64,000 nt of DNA. Source: Lentzea kentuckyensis (GTDB lineage: Bacteria > Actinomycetota > Actinomycetes > Mycobacteriales > Pseudonocardiaceae). Positions 52,494 to 61,176 of this stretch are shown here, one piece after another. The notes beneath the pieces are model-generated. The model saw only the letters and a program-made list of their open reading frames with translations, was not told where the DNA came from and made no database searches. How positions within the stretch are numbered: the first letter of the stretch is position 1; the number at the start of each line of letters is the position of its first letter. Where the stretch lies: the NCBI RefSeq assembly GCF_002150765.1, contig NZ_MUYM01000036.1, positions 1 through 64,000 of the forward strand, read 5' to 3'. The translations under genes were made by a program, and so were the position numbers.

Positions 52494-53863
52494 GACGTGA
52501 CCTCGCCGTACTCGCGGCGGCCGACTTTGAGCCAGATGTAGAGCGGCACGCCCAGCAGCAGGCAGATGACGCCGTAGTAGACGGCCTGGTAGCCGCTGCC
52601 GGCCAGCGCCCAGAAGGCGAAGGCGAGAGCAAGGATCGAGACGGTGCAGTCGCGCACGAGGTGCGGCCACTCGGCCTTGCGGCCGCGCACCAGCAACCAG
52701 TACAGCTGCGCTGCGGCGCTGAACAGGTACGGGACGACGGCGGTGAACACCGACAGCAGCACGAGCGTGGTGAAGACCTGCTCGAAGTTGGTGTAGCTGA
52801 CGCTCACCAGGGCCGAGGCGAGCACCGTGGAGCTGATGATGCCGAAGCTCGGGATGTCGCCACGGGTGCGCAGGAACGCCTTCGGGAACAGCTTGTCCTT
52901 CGCGGCGGCCATCGGCATCTCGCCGACGATCAGGGTCCAGCCGACGAGGCAGCCGATGCCGGACACGACGGCGGCGATAGCCACGGCCTGGCCGGCCCAC
53001 TGGCCTCCGAAGATGGCGTTGGCGGCGTCGGTGAAGGGCGCCGAGGTCCCACGGAGGGTCTCGTTCGGCACGGTGCCGAAGACGGTGAGCGTGCCGAGGA
53101 CGTAGATGACGGCGCAGCCGATCGTGCCGAGCACGGTGGCGCGGCCGACGTTGCGTTCGGGGTTGCGCACGCGGCCGGCGGCGACCGACGCGGTCTCGAT
53201 GCCGATGTAGCTGAACAGCGCGATCGCGGCCGCGGCTGAGATGGCGCCGCTGATCGACGTGCCGCTGGCGTTGAAGGGGCCGAAGTTCGCCGACTTCACG
53301 AAGACCAGGCCGACGGTGGCCATGAACAGCAGCGGCACGATCTTTAACACCGTGAAGACGATCTGCGTGACAGCCATGTTCCGCAGCCCGGACAGGTTGA
53401 CCAGGGCCGGAATCCAGAGGCCCGCCAGCGCGATGACGATGGACCAGCCGACCTGGTGCTCGGTGTTGACGAACACCTCGACGTAGCCGACCAGCGCCAC
53501 GACGATTGCCGCGTTTCCCGCCCACGCCGTGATCCAGTAGCACCAGGCGTTGAGGAATCCCGCGAACTCGCCGAACGCCTCCCTGGCGTACACGTACGGG
53601 CCACCGGAGCCGCTGATGCGCTTCGAGAGCGCGCCGAACGTCAACGCGAGTGCCAGGGCACCGATCGACACGAGCACGAACGCCACGAGACTGACCGGGC
53701 CAAACGCCGCGAGTGCGGTCGGAAGGCCGAACACTCCGGTTCCGATCACGGATCCGACCACCAGCGCGGTCGCGGTGGGCAGACCGAATCTCGACGGTCG
53801 TGGTTGCTCACTTCCCGCGCCAGGCCGCGTCGCGACCTCCGGGCCGGCTACGCCTGTGCTCAC
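52490..53863 (-). CDS. arcD: APC-family arginine/ornithine antiporter
   Basis: A 457-aa transporter of the amino acid-polyamine-organocation superfamily with about 12 membrane helices. The N-terminal ATALVVGSVIGTGVFGLPTALA is the conserved unwound helix 1. Leading the arcABC genes with an ATGA overlap to arcA, it should exchange external arginine for internal ornithine, though similar proteins carry other amino acids. A DosR-like site lies about 94 bases upstream. Confidence 0.85.
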   Translation of the reverse strand: MSTGVAGPEVATRPGAGSEQPRPSRFGLPTATALVVGSVIGTGVFGLPTALAAFGPVSLVAFVLVSIGALALALTFGALSKRISGSGGPYVYAREAFGEFAGFLNAWCYWITAWAGNAAIVVALVGYVEVFVNTEHQVGWSIVIALAGLWIPALVNLSGLRNMAVTQIVFTVLKIVPLLFMATVGLVFVKSANFGPFNASGTSISGAISAAAAIALFSYIGIETASVAAGRVRNPERNVGRATVLGTIGCAVIYVLGTLTVFGTVPNETLRGTSAPFTDAANAIFGGQWAGQAVAIAAVVSGIGCLVGWTLIVGEMPMAAAKDKLFPKAFLRTRGDIPSFGIISSTVLASALVSVSYTNFEQVFTTLVLLSVFTAVVPYLFSAAAQLYWLLVRGRKAEWPHLVRDCTVSILALAFAFWALAGSGYQAVYYGVICLLLGVPLYIWLKVGRREYGEVTS

Positions 53864-53956
53864 GGTGAACTCCTGACTCCGATGTGGACTGTCTTACTGT
53901 GAGCAGCCTGCGCTTCGGCGAACTGATCTCCCACTACCTGACGTCTCGTCGCTCGC

Positions 53957-53970
53957 AGGACCTAAGTCCT
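53957..53970 (-). promoter_or_regulatory. DosR/DevR-like box upstream of arcDABC
   Basis: AGGACCTAAGTCCT matches the DosR consensus GGGACTWWAGTCCC at 11 of 14 positions and has 5-base palindromic arms (AGGAC/GTCCT). It lies 94 bases before the arcD start codon. The consensus is from mycobacterial and streptomycete DosR/DevR work; binding here is inferred. Confidence 0.5.
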
Positions 53971-53999
53971 CATCACAACGGGGATCGGCCCGACACCGC

Positions 54000-54031
54000 A
54001 AAGGCGCCGGGAGGGGGAGCCCAGCGCCTTT
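54000..54031 (-). terminator. Hairpin after the CBS operon
   Basis: AAAGGCGC (54000-54007) pairs with GCGCCTTT (54024-54031); GGG/CCC extends the stem inward after one mismatch. It lies 15 bases after the stop of the last minus-strand gene at 54046, as expected for a terminator, and ends the stem in TTT. Confidence 0.7.
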
Positions 54032-54045
54032 CGTTCTGTCCTTCC

Positions 54046-54261
54046 CTACGACCTCCTCCCCCAGCGGAAGTAGGACAGCGGCCCGATGAAGTTCACTGCA
54101 ATCGCAAGCGCCCACCACAACTTGCGACCACGTACGAACTCCCTGGGCCGCATCGACAGGTCCGCCCACGCCGCCGCCGCGAACGTCACCTGCACGATGC
54201 CCAGCCAAGTGAAAGCCTTGCGCTGCACCGGAGTGAGATCACTCCACCGCTTCCTTACCAT
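54046..54261 (-). CDS. Small membrane protein, PLD N-terminal-like
   Basis: A 71-aa protein with two membrane helices (TWLGIVQVTFAAAAWADLSM and LWWALAIAVNFIGPLSYFRWG). The end NFIGPLSYFRWG is typical of the PLD nuclease N-terminal (PLDc_N) small-membrane family. GGAG precedes ATG 54261, two bases from the CBS-BON stop. Function unknown. Confidence 0.7.
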   Translation of the reverse strand: MVRKRWSDLTPVQRKAFTWLGIVQVTFAAAAWADLSMRPREFVRGRKLWWALAIAVNFIGPLSYFRWGRRS

Positions 54262-54263
54262 CG

Positions 54264-54884
54264 TCAGCTCCCCGCGGGCACGGGTTCGGTGGTGAACTCG
54301 ACCTCGGTCACGCCCGCGATCGCGCGAACCAGCACCTCGGCCACGTGCCGTTCGGTGGCGCTGTTCCCCTTGTCGAGGATGGTCACTTTGCCGCCGGTCA
54401 CCGCGATCTGCCATCGTTGCGCGCCACCGACCATGCCTAGCCGGTTGTGGATCTCGGCCTCGACGACCCAGTCTGCGCGGGTGATCGAGCGGAGCATGTC
54501 CCGGCGGGTCACGATGCCCGCGAGGTGGCCCTCGTGGACCACTGGCACGCTGCGCACGTTGTGCTCCAGCATCAGGCTGGCGACTTCGGCGAGGTCGGTG
54601 TTCGGGTTCACCCTCACCGGCGACTTCGTCATCACCTGGGCGACCACGTCCGCGGGCACCTGCCTCGGCTCGACGGGTTCGCCGTGGACGAGCCACCGCG
54701 GGTCCTGCGGCAGTCGGTCCTGGAGCAGGTCGGCCTCGCTGACCATGCCGACCAGCGCCCCCGAGGCATCGATCACGGGCAGCGCGGTTAAGCCACGTTC
54801 GGCGAGCAGCCGGGCGGCATCACGCGCCAGCGTGTCCGGTCCGACCACCACGACATCCGTCGTCATCACGTCTCGAGTCCTCAT
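54264..54884 (-). CDS. CBS-pair + BON-domain protein
   Basis: A 206-aa protein with two CBS motifs (about 7-60 and 75-130; MTTDVVVVGPDTLARDA, GLTALPVIDASG, NVRSVPVVHEGHLAGIVTR) and a C-terminal BON domain (about 135-205). CBS pairs bind adenine nucleotides, and single CBS-pair proteins are prominent in mycobacterial hypoxia regulons. GGAG precedes ATG 54884. It is cotranscribed with the similar gene at 54894. Confidence 0.87.
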   Translation of the reverse strand: MRTRDVMTTDVVVVGPDTLARDAARLLAERGLTALPVIDASGALVGMVSEADLLQDRLPQDPRWLVHGEPVEPRQVPADVVAQVMTKSPVRVNPNTDLAEVASLMLEHNVRSVPVVHEGHLAGIVTRRDMLRSITRADWVVEAEIHNRLGMVGGAQRWQIAVTGGKVTILDKGNSATERHVAEVLVRAIAGVTEVEFTTEPVPAGS

Positions 54885-54893
54885 GACACTCCT

Positions 54894-55580
54894 TCAGCCG
54901 AGGATCGTGGTCTGGCGGGTGTGGGTGGTGTCGTTCCACCCGCAGCGCAACCGGTTGTGCACGTCCACCACGCCAGGCAGGACACGCACGAGGTGCTCCG
55001 CGATGTCGACTTCGCTCTGGCGCTCCAGCTCGCCCTGCAGTGCGACCACGCCCTCGGTGACCTTGACGTCGATGGTGTTCGGGTCCACCCACAGCGTCCG
55101 GCCGAAGATCTCGTCGCGAATGGTCGTGCGCAGCTCGTCGTCCTCACGGACGAAGAGCTTCAACAGGTCGCGGCGGGACAGCACGCCGACCAGTGCGCCG
55201 TCGGAGTCCATGACGAACAGCCTGCGCACGCCGGCGGCGGCGAGTTCGCGCGCTGCCGCGCTGGCCGCGAGGTCCGGCGAGATGCTCTTCACCGGTGACG
55301 TCATCACGTCGCCGGCGGTCACGCCGCTCGCCTGCTCCCAGCGGTGCTTCGTCGCGCGGCCCGCGAACACACCGGGTGCGTCCTCGGTGCCGCCGCGGAA
55401 CTCCTCCTTGGGCATCAGGTCGGCTTCCGACACGACGCCGACGGGGTAGCCGCCGTCGAGCACGGGCACGGCACTGATCTTGTTGTCTTCCAGCAGCTGT
55501 ACGAGTTCCTTGAACGAGCACTCGACGTCTGCGGTGATCACCTCACGTGTCATCAGCGAGGCGACTGTCGGTTCACGCAT
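54894..55580 (-). CDS. CBS-pair + BON-domain protein
   Basis: A 228-aa CBS-CBS-BON protein (SLMTREVITADVECSFKE, ISAVPVLDGGYPVGVVSEADL, then GVRRLFVMDSDGALVGVLSRRDLLKLF; BON part about 155-225). It is a paralogue of the downstream gene, nine bases away. GGAGG precedes ATG 55580. It is divergent from the universal stress protein gene, and the DosR-like box between them could serve both. Confidence 0.87.
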   Translation of the reverse strand: MREPTVASLMTREVITADVECSFKELVQLLEDNKISAVPVLDGGYPVGVVSEADLMPKEEFRGGTEDAPGVFAGRATKHRWEQASGVTAGDVMTSPVKSISPDLAASAAARELAAAGVRRLFVMDSDGALVGVLSRRDLLKLFVREDDELRTTIRDEIFGRTLWVDPNTIDVKVTEGVVALQGELERQSEVDIAEHLVRVLPGVVDVHNRLRCGWNDTTHTRQTTILG

Positions 55581-55691
55581 GACACCCTCCGGCGATCTTC
55601 GGTTCCTGTCTGCCTCAAGCCTTATCGGCGTACCAGCCGCCGCCCACCTGCCAAGGGTGTGGGTGAGCCGGGCGTTCCGACCCATGGCAAG

Positions 55692-55705
55692 AGGACCAAA
55701 GGGCC
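55692..55705. promoter_or_regulatory. DosR/DevR-like box between CBS and Usp genes
   Basis: AGGACCAAAGGGCC agrees with GGGACTWWAGTCCC at 10 of 14 positions. It ends 36 bases before the Usp start codon, an ideal place for an activator overlapping the -35 region, and could also act on the divergent CBS operon. Confidence 0.45.
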
Positions 55706-55741
55706 CTGCGGCTGAGCCTGCACGCTCAGCACGCTGAAGTC

Positions 55742-56164
55742 ATGAGCGAAACGTCACGCATCGTCGTCGGGATCGACAAGTCGCCAGCGGCACGCGCCGC
55801 GCTGGTCTGGGCAGTACGGGAAGCGAAGCGCACCAACGCTTCTGTACTCGCTGTCAGCGTCTGCCAGCTGGGGATGGAGGTGCCGCACAAGGAGGACCTG
55901 CGAGCTGCTCTCGAATCAGTGGGACCGGAGGCCGACGGCATCGAGGTGGAGCTGCAGACACCACATGGCGCCGCAGGTCCGGTGCTGGTGGAGCTCTCGA
56001 AGCACGCGCCATGCCTTGTCGTCGGCGGAACCGGCTACCTGAAGCGGGACCTGCTGGTGTTCAGCTCCATCACAACCTTCTGCCTGCGTCATGCACTGTG
56101 TCCGGTCGTGGTCGTGCCGGTCGACGAGGAGCCGCCGCACGCGGGTCCGTTGATGCTGCGCTGA
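55742..56164 (+). CDS. Universal stress protein
   Basis: A 140-aa single-domain Usp protein: RIVVGIDKSPAARAALVWAVREAK at the N terminus and a C-terminal GGTGYLKRDLLVFSSITT in place of the usual G-2x-G-9x-G-(S/T) ATP loop, with Ser replacing the third Gly. Usp proteins of this kind are strongly induced in hypoxia or dormancy in actinobacteria. ATG 55742 is the only sensible start. Confidence 0.9.
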   Translation: MSETSRIVVGIDKSPAARAALVWAVREAKRTNASVLAVSVCQLGMEVPHKEDLRAALESVGPEADGIEVELQTPHGAAGPVLVELSKHAPCLVVGGTGYLKRDLLVFSSITTFCLRHALCPVVVVPVDEEPPHAGPLMLR

Positions 56165-56187
56165 GTGCCTCGGGTCCCGGCCGGGCC

Positions 56188-56201
56188 GGGACGTAGGCCC
56201 C
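56188..56201 (+). promoter_or_regulatory. DosR/DevR-like box before the nitroreductase gene
   Basis: GGGACGTAGGCCCC agrees with the DosR consensus at 11 of 14 positions. It lies 62 bases before the nitroreductase start and 24 bases after the Usp stop, so it probably drives the nitroreductase-PEP synthase operon. Confidence 0.5.
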
Positions 56202-56263
56202 TCACCCACAGCCGTTCGTGCTGCGAGCTTCAAGACAGGACTTCGACGACGGAGGTGAGCGGG

Positions 56264-57259
56264 ATGGACCGCGGTCAGCCTGACGAGACAACGGTGCGAG
56301 CGGCGGTGGCACTCGCCGGACGCGCGCCGTCGGTGCACAACTCCCAGCCCTGGCGCTGGGAAGTCGGCGCGCACAGCCTGCACCTGTACGCCGACCGCAC
56401 CCGTGCCCTACCCGCGACCGACCCCCTTGGCGCTGACCTGGTCGTCAGCTGCGGGGCCGCGCTGCACCACCTGCGGGTCGGCCTCGGCGCACTCGGCTGG
56501 CGCGCGAAGGTCCACCGCCTGCCCAACCCCGCCCAGCCCGACCACCTGGCCGCGATCGAGTTCGAGCCGATCGAGCCGAGGGAGTCGCACGTGGCACTGG
56601 CCGCCGCGATTCCCCGCAGGCGCACCGATCGCCGTGCCTTCTCCTCCTGGCCCGCGCCGGATGAACTGCTGCAGCAGCTCGTCGAGGTCGCTCGCGCTGA
56701 GGGCGTCGACGCCCATGTCGTCACCGGACAGGCGCGTGACGAGCTCCTCATCGCGATCGGCAAGGCCGCCGACATCCAGGAAGCCAACCCGGCGTACCAG
56801 GCAGAGATCCGGCAGTGGAGCGGGGTCTATCCCGGCGCATCGGCCGGAGTTCCCGCCGCGAACATCCCTGTCGGGTCACGGCAGTACGGCAACCTCCGCA
56901 TGCGCGAGTTCTCCCTGGGATCGCTGATGCAAGGCTGCCGCAGCGTGCTCGGCGACGACGCTGGAACGCTGCTCGTCCTGAGCACGTCGTCCGACGACGA
57001 CCTGTCGCGGCTGCGGGCAGGTGAGGCGACCAGCGCGGTTCTGCTGGAGGCGACCGCCGCAGGGCTCGCCACCTGCCCGCTGAGCCAGCCGCTCGAGGTC
57101 GTCGAGACGAGAGACCTGGTGCGCGACGAAGTTCTCGGCGGCGCCACCTGCCCGCAACTCGTGATCCGCGTCGGCTGGGCCGGGTTCAACGCCGACCCGC
57201 TGCCCGCCACTCCCCGCCGCCCCGTCATCGACCTTCTCCGCGACCAGGAGCAGAAGTGA
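56264..57259 (+). CDS. Acg-like nitroreductase family protein
   Basis: A 331-aa protein of the Acg/Rv2032-like nitroreductase branch: APSVHNSQPWRW at the N terminus is its signature, IPRRRTDRRAFS follows, and LMQGCRSVLGDDAGTLLVLST is in the second half. Acg proteins bind FMN and in mycobacteria are among the most DosR-dependent genes; Acg may sequester FMN more than reduce nitro groups. GGAGG precedes ATG 56264. The stop overlaps the GTG of the PEP synthase gene. Confidence 0.85.
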   Translation: MDRGQPDETTVRAAVALAGRAPSVHNSQPWRWEVGAHSLHLYADRTRALPATDPLGADLVVSCGAALHHLRVGLGALGWRAKVHRLPNPAQPDHLAAIEFEPIEPRESHVALAAAIPRRRTDRRAFSSWPAPDELLQQLVEVARAEGVDAHVVTGQARDELLIAIGKAADIQEANPAYQAEIRQWSGVYPGASAGVPAANIPVGSRQYGNLRMREFSLGSLMQGCRSVLGDDAGTLLVLSTSSDDDLSRLRAGEATSAVLLEATAAGLATCPLSQPLEVVETRDLVRDEVLGGATCPQLVIRVGWAGFNADPLPATPRRPVIDLLRDQEQK

Positions 57260-59502
57260 CCACCTACATCCGCGACTTCACAACCCTCGGCAAGAACGAC
57301 ACCTCGATCGCCGGCGGCAAGGGCGCCAACCTCGGCGAACTCACAAAAGCAGGGCTACCGGTGCCGCCTGGTTTCGTGGTCACCGCCGAGGCCTTCCTGA
57401 CATCCATGAGCCAGGTCCGCGACGACCTCACCGCCGAACTCGTCATCGCGCTCGACCGCAGCACCTCGCCTCAGCGACTGGAAGAGAGCGCTGAGCGAAT
57501 GCGGGATCTGGTGCGCAAGGCCGGCGTCTCCGACGACGTGCGGCACGCGGTGCTGGAGGCCTACCGAGGCCTCGGCCAGGACGAGTCCGTGGCGGTCCGG
57601 TCCTCGGCCACCTCGGAGGACACCGCCGGCTCGTCGTTCGCCGGGATGAACAGCACGTTCACGAACACCCGAGGCGCGGACGGCGTGCTGGACCGGCTGC
57701 TGGACTGCTGGGTGTCGCTGTTCGGCACACGTTCGATCGCCTACCGCGCCGAGCAGGGCATCACCGACGAGCCCGCGATCGCCGTGGTGGTGCAGAAGAT
57801 GGTGAACTCCGAGCGATCCGGGGTCATGTTCACCGCCGACCCCTCGACTGGTGATCGCGATAAGATGCTCGTCGAGGCCGCGTTCGGACTAGGCGAGGTC
57901 GTGGTCAGCGGCTCCGTCGAACCGGACACATACGTCCTGCGTCGCAACGGCGACACGGTGTCTCTTGTAGACACCCGTGTCGGCCGCAAGACGCACAAGA
58001 TCGTGCGTGGCGCGAACGGCAACGACGAACGGGTCGACCTCAGCGCCGAGGAGTCGCACGCGCAGGTGCTGACCGAAGCCGAGGCCGTCGCTATCGGTCA
58101 GCTCGGCCAGCGCGTACAACGGCACTACGGCGAACCGCAGGACACCGAGTGGGCGATCGACGGCGGCAAGACGTGGCTCGTGCAGTCCCGGCCGATCACG
58201 ACGCTGCCGGAGGAGGTCGCGCCTTCCTCCGGTCCACTGGTCGCTGGCCTGGCTGCCTCACCGGGAATCGCATCGGGCCGGGTCCGCGTGCTGAGCTCCC
58301 CGGACGAAGGGAACCGGTTGCGCGACGGCGAGGTGCTGGTCGCCGAGATGACCAACCCCGACTGGGTGCCGACGATGCGTCGCGCTTCCGCGGTCGTGAC
58401 CAACGGTGGCGGAATCACCTGTCACGCCGCCATCGTGGCCCGCGAGCTGCGCGTACCGTGCGTGGTCGGTACCGGATCAGCCACCTCGATGCTGAAGGAG
58501 GGCCAGCTGGTCACGGTCGACGGCAGCGCTGGAGAGGTGCGCACAGGTGCTGCTCCGATCACCACGGCACCACGCATCGTCGCCCCGGTGGTGCAGGCCA
58601 CCGAAGCCCTCGGTACGCGTGTGTACGTCAACCTCGCGCTGCCGGAGCACGCCGCTGAGGTGGCCGCGATGCCCGTCGACGGCGTGGGGCTGCTGCGGGC
58701 GGAGTTCATGCTCACCGAAGCGCTCGGTGCCGAGCACCCGCGCCGGTTCCTCGCGCAGCACGGCACCGAGGACTTCCTCAACGCCATGACGTCATCGCTG
58801 CTGCAGATCGCGCACGCGTTCGCGCCGCGTCCGGTCGTCTACCGGACGATGGACTTCCGCACCAACGAGTTCCGCGAGCTCAAGGGCGGCGACGCGTTCG
58901 AGAAGCACGAGCACAACCCGATGATCGGCTACCGCGGCTGCTACCGGTACGTCGACGACCCGATGCTCTTCGGACTGGAACTCGAAGCACTCGCGCGGGT
59001 GCGGGAGCAGACGCCGAACCTGCACCTGATGATCCCGTTCGTGCGCACCAAGTGGGAGCTCGAAGCCTGCCTTGAACAGATCGGCCGCAGCCCGCTCGGC
59101 CACCACCGCGGCCTGCACCGCTGGGTGATGGCCGAGGTCCCCTCGGTGGCGTACTGGATTCCCGAGTACGCGCGGTCCGGCATCGACGGGGTTTCCATCG
59201 GCAGCAACGACCTCACGCAACTGATGCTCGGTGTCGACCGCGACTCCGAACTGTGCGCGGACCTGTTCGACGAGTCCGACCCGGCCGTGCTGGACATGAT
59301 CGGCCGGATCGTCGGCGCTGCAAGGGACGCGGGCATCACCTCGTCACTGTGCGGGCAGGCACCGTCCAACAAACCGGAGTTCGCCGAGAAGCTCGTCGAG
59401 TTCGGCATCACGTCCATCTCGGTCAACCCGGACGCCGTGCCGGCGGCCAGGGCGGCGATCGGATCGGCCGAACGGCGGTTGTTGTTGCGGCAGGAGCGTT
59501 AG
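57256..59502 (+). CDS. ppsA: Phosphoenolpyruvate synthase
   Basis: A 748-aa three-domain enzyme that makes PEP from pyruvate and ATP: N-terminal ATP-grasp domain (GGKGANLGEL, SVAVRSSATSEDTAGSSFAG), swivel domain with catalytic His (GGGITCHAAIVARELRVPCVVG), and C-terminal barrel with catalytic Cys (SSLCGQAPSNKP). It lies in an operon with the nitroreductase gene (GTGA overlap). With GAPDH just downstream it suggests gluconeogenic or redox-balancing flux. A PPDK-type reaction is less likely given the domain sequence. Confidence 0.93.
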   Translation: MTTYIRDFTTLGKNDTSIAGGKGANLGELTKAGLPVPPGFVVTAEAFLTSMSQVRDDLTAELVIALDRSTSPQRLEESAERMRDLVRKAGVSDDVRHAVLEAYRGLGQDESVAVRSSATSEDTAGSSFAGMNSTFTNTRGADGVLDRLLDCWVSLFGTRSIAYRAEQGITDEPAIAVVVQKMVNSERSGVMFTADPSTGDRDKMLVEAAFGLGEVVVSGSVEPDTYVLRRNGDTVSLVDTRVGRKTHKIVRGANGNDERVDLSAEESHAQVLTEAEAVAIGQLGQRVQRHYGEPQDTEWAIDGGKTWLVQSRPITTLPEEVAPSSGPLVAGLAASPGIASGRVRVLSSPDEGNRLRDGEVLVAEMTNPDWVPTMRRASAVVTNGGGITCHAAIVARELRVPCVVGTGSATSMLKEGQLVTVDGSAGEVRTGAAPITTAPRIVAPVVQATEALGTRVYVNLALPEHAAEVAAMPVDGVGLLRAEFMLTEALGAEHPRRFLAQHGTEDFLNAMTSSLLQIAHAFAPRPVVYRTMDFRTNEFRELKGGDAFEKHEHNPMIGYRGCYRYVDDPMLFGLELEALARVREQTPNLHLMIPFVRTKWELEACLEQIGRSPLGHHRGLHRWVMAEVPSVAYWIPEYARSGIDGVSIGSNDLTQLMLGVDRDSELCADLFDESDPAVLDMIGRIVGAARDAGITSSLCGQAPSNKPEFAEKLVEFGITSISVNPDAVPAARAAIGSAERRLLLRQER

Positions 59503-59529
59503 CGCCAGAGCTGGACGGCATCGCGTAAC

Positions 59530-59543
59530 GGGACGGAAGGCCC
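59530..59543 (+). promoter_or_regulatory. DosR/DevR-like box before the GAPDH gene
   Basis: GGGACGGAAGGCCC agrees with GGGACTWWAGTCCC at 11 of 14 positions. It lies 28 bases after the PEP synthase stop and 125 bases before the GAPDH start, so the GAPDH operon probably has its own promoter. Confidence 0.5.
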
Positions 59544-59668
59544 TGTCACGCGGAGAAACCATTGAGGACGCTGGAGAACGGCGGCGGCGCGCGGACGCAG
59601 ATTGTCACGATCAACCGAACCCGCGTCGCCGCCACCTGCGGTGTCCTCCAATTTGGAGGAGTTCACCC

Positions 59669-60679
59669 ATGACCATCCGAGTCGCCATCAACGGTTTCGG
59701 CCGCATCGGGCGGGATGTCCTGCGCGCCGCTTTCGACCGGCACGACACGGCCATCGAGATCGTCGCCGTCAACGACATCACCACCCCGGAAGTCCTGGCG
59801 CACCTGCTGGCTTACGACTCGACGTACGGCCCGTGGAGCAAGCACGTCTCAGTCGAACACGACACCATCACCGTCGACGGTCACAGCATTCTCGTGACCG
59901 GACAGGCGAACCCGCGGGACCTCAACTGGAGTCAGCTCGGTGTCGACCTCGTGATCGAGGCGACCGGCCGGTTCCGCACGCGGGAGGATGCGGGCATCCA
60001 CCTCGAGCGCGGCGCGCGCAAGGTGATCATCACCGCTCCCGGCAAGGACGTCGACGCCACGATCGTCCTGGGCGTCAACGACGACGTCTACGAGGCGAGC
60101 AAGCACCACATCGTCTCGAACGCCTCGTGCACCACCAACTGCGCAGCGCCGATGACGGCCGTGCTCAACGACGCGTTCGGCATCGTCGAGGGCCTGATGA
60201 CCACGATCCACAGCTACACCGGCGACCAGGCGCTGCTCGACCGTCCGCACAAGGACCTGCGCCGGGCACGTTCCGCCGCGGTGAACATCATCCCGACCTC
60301 CACCGGCGCCGCCCGCGCGATCGGCCAGGTGATCCCGTCGCTGGACGGCAAACTCGACGGCCTCGCCGTCCGGGTGCCCGTCGAGGACGGCTCGCTCACC
60401 GACCTCACCGTCCGCCTGGCTGAGCCGGCCACGGTGGGCCAGGTCAACCGCGCGTTCGCGGACGCGGCGGCCACGCACCTCAAGGGAATCCTGCGCTACA
60501 CCACCGATCCCGTTGTCTCACGCGACATCATCGGTGATCCGTCGTCGTGCGTGTTCGACGCCTCGCTCACCAAGGCGCAGGGGCACGTCGTGAAGGTGAT
60601 GGGCTGGTACGACAACGAGTGGGGTTACGCGAACCGGACGCTGGACCTCGCGGACCGCATCGCGCGGACCATGCCATGA
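59669..60679 (+). CDS. gap: Glyceraldehyde-3-phosphate dehydrogenase
   Basis: A 336-aa GAPDH: Rossmann INGFGRIGRDVLRA at the N terminus, catalytic Cys in SNASCTTNCAAP, and the conserved WYDNEWGYANR near the C terminus. It interconverts glyceraldehyde-3-phosphate and 1,3-bisphosphoglycerate. GGAGG precedes ATG 59669. Next to a stress gene set it is probably an accessory, condition-specific isoenzyme rather than the housekeeping copy. Its stop overlaps the start of the cyclic-nucleotide-domain gene. Confidence 0.95.
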   Translation: MTIRVAINGFGRIGRDVLRAAFDRHDTAIEIVAVNDITTPEVLAHLLAYDSTYGPWSKHVSVEHDTITVDGHSILVTGQANPRDLNWSQLGVDLVIEATGRFRTREDAGIHLERGARKVIITAPGKDVDATIVLGVNDDVYEASKHHIVSNASCTTNCAAPMTAVLNDAFGIVEGLMTTIHSYTGDQALLDRPHKDLRRARSAAVNIIPTSTGAARAIGQVIPSLDGKLDGLAVRVPVEDGSLTDLTVRLAEPATVGQVNRAFADAAATHLKGILRYTTDPVVSRDIIGDPSSCVFDASLTKAQGHVVKVMGWYDNEWGYANRTLDLADRIARTMP

Positions 60680-61125
60680 CCACCGTGCTCGACGGCTTAC
60701 CGTTGCTCACGGGCCTTTCGTCGACCCAGCGCGCGGCCGTGGCGGGTATCAGCACGATCGAGACGTACGAGCCTGGGCACCGTCTGTTCGACGAGGGTGG
60801 CGTCGCTGATCGGTGCTGGGTCGTGCTCACCGGCTGCGTCATGATCGACTCGACGACGCCGGCCAGTGGCCGAGTGGCGTTGCAGAGCCTCGGCCACGGC
60901 GAGCTGGTCGGCTGGTCCTGGGTTGTGCCGCCCCACCGCTGGCACTTCGGCGCCACCGTCGTGTCTCCCACGCGAGCGGTCGTGGTCGACGCGGTGAAGC
61001 TGCGTGAGCTGGCCGAAGCTGATCCCGAGCTCGGGTACCGCGTCGCGCTGGTGATGGTCGGAGCGCTCGTCGAGCGTCTCCAGACCACCCGAATCCGGTT
61101 GCTCGACCTGCAGCACCACTCCTGA
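60676..61125 (+). CDS. Cyclic-nucleotide-binding-domain protein without HTH
   Basis: A 149-aa protein consisting of a Crp/Fnr-type sensor domain only: LPLLTGLSSTQRAAVAGISTIETYEPGHRLFDEGGVADRCWVVLTG is the cNMP-fold start, and GHGELVGWSWVVPPHRW the ligand-binding turn. No DNA-binding winged helix follows. It may be a ligand-sensing partner of GAPDH or another regulator. ATG 60676 overlaps the GAPDH stop. The gene closes the operon before the hairpin at 61136. Confidence 0.82.
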   Translation: MTTVLDGLPLLTGLSSTQRAAVAGISTIETYEPGHRLFDEGGVADRCWVVLTGCVMIDSTTPASGRVALQSLGHGELVGWSWVVPPHRWHFGATVVSPTRAVVVDAVKLRELAEADPELGYRVALVMVGALVERLQTTRIRLLDLQHHS

Positions 61126-61135
61126 CATCCAGGCA

Positions 61136-61176
61136 TGACGAGAGCCGGACACCTCAGGGGTGCCCGGCTCTCGTCA
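61136..61176. terminator. Bidirectional hairpin between convergent genes
   Basis: A perfect 13-base stem (61136-61148 and 61164-61176) with further pairing inside separates the cyclic-nucleotide-domain gene and the convergent flavodoxin gene. The right arm includes the flavodoxin TGA stop at 61174-61176. Confidence 0.8.

Noticed and set aside
52494..53543. Apparent fusion of arginine deiminase with an upstream 350-residue extension
   Set aside because: The extension lies in an alternate frame of the antiporter gene, and arcA has its own ATG coupled to the antiporter stop.
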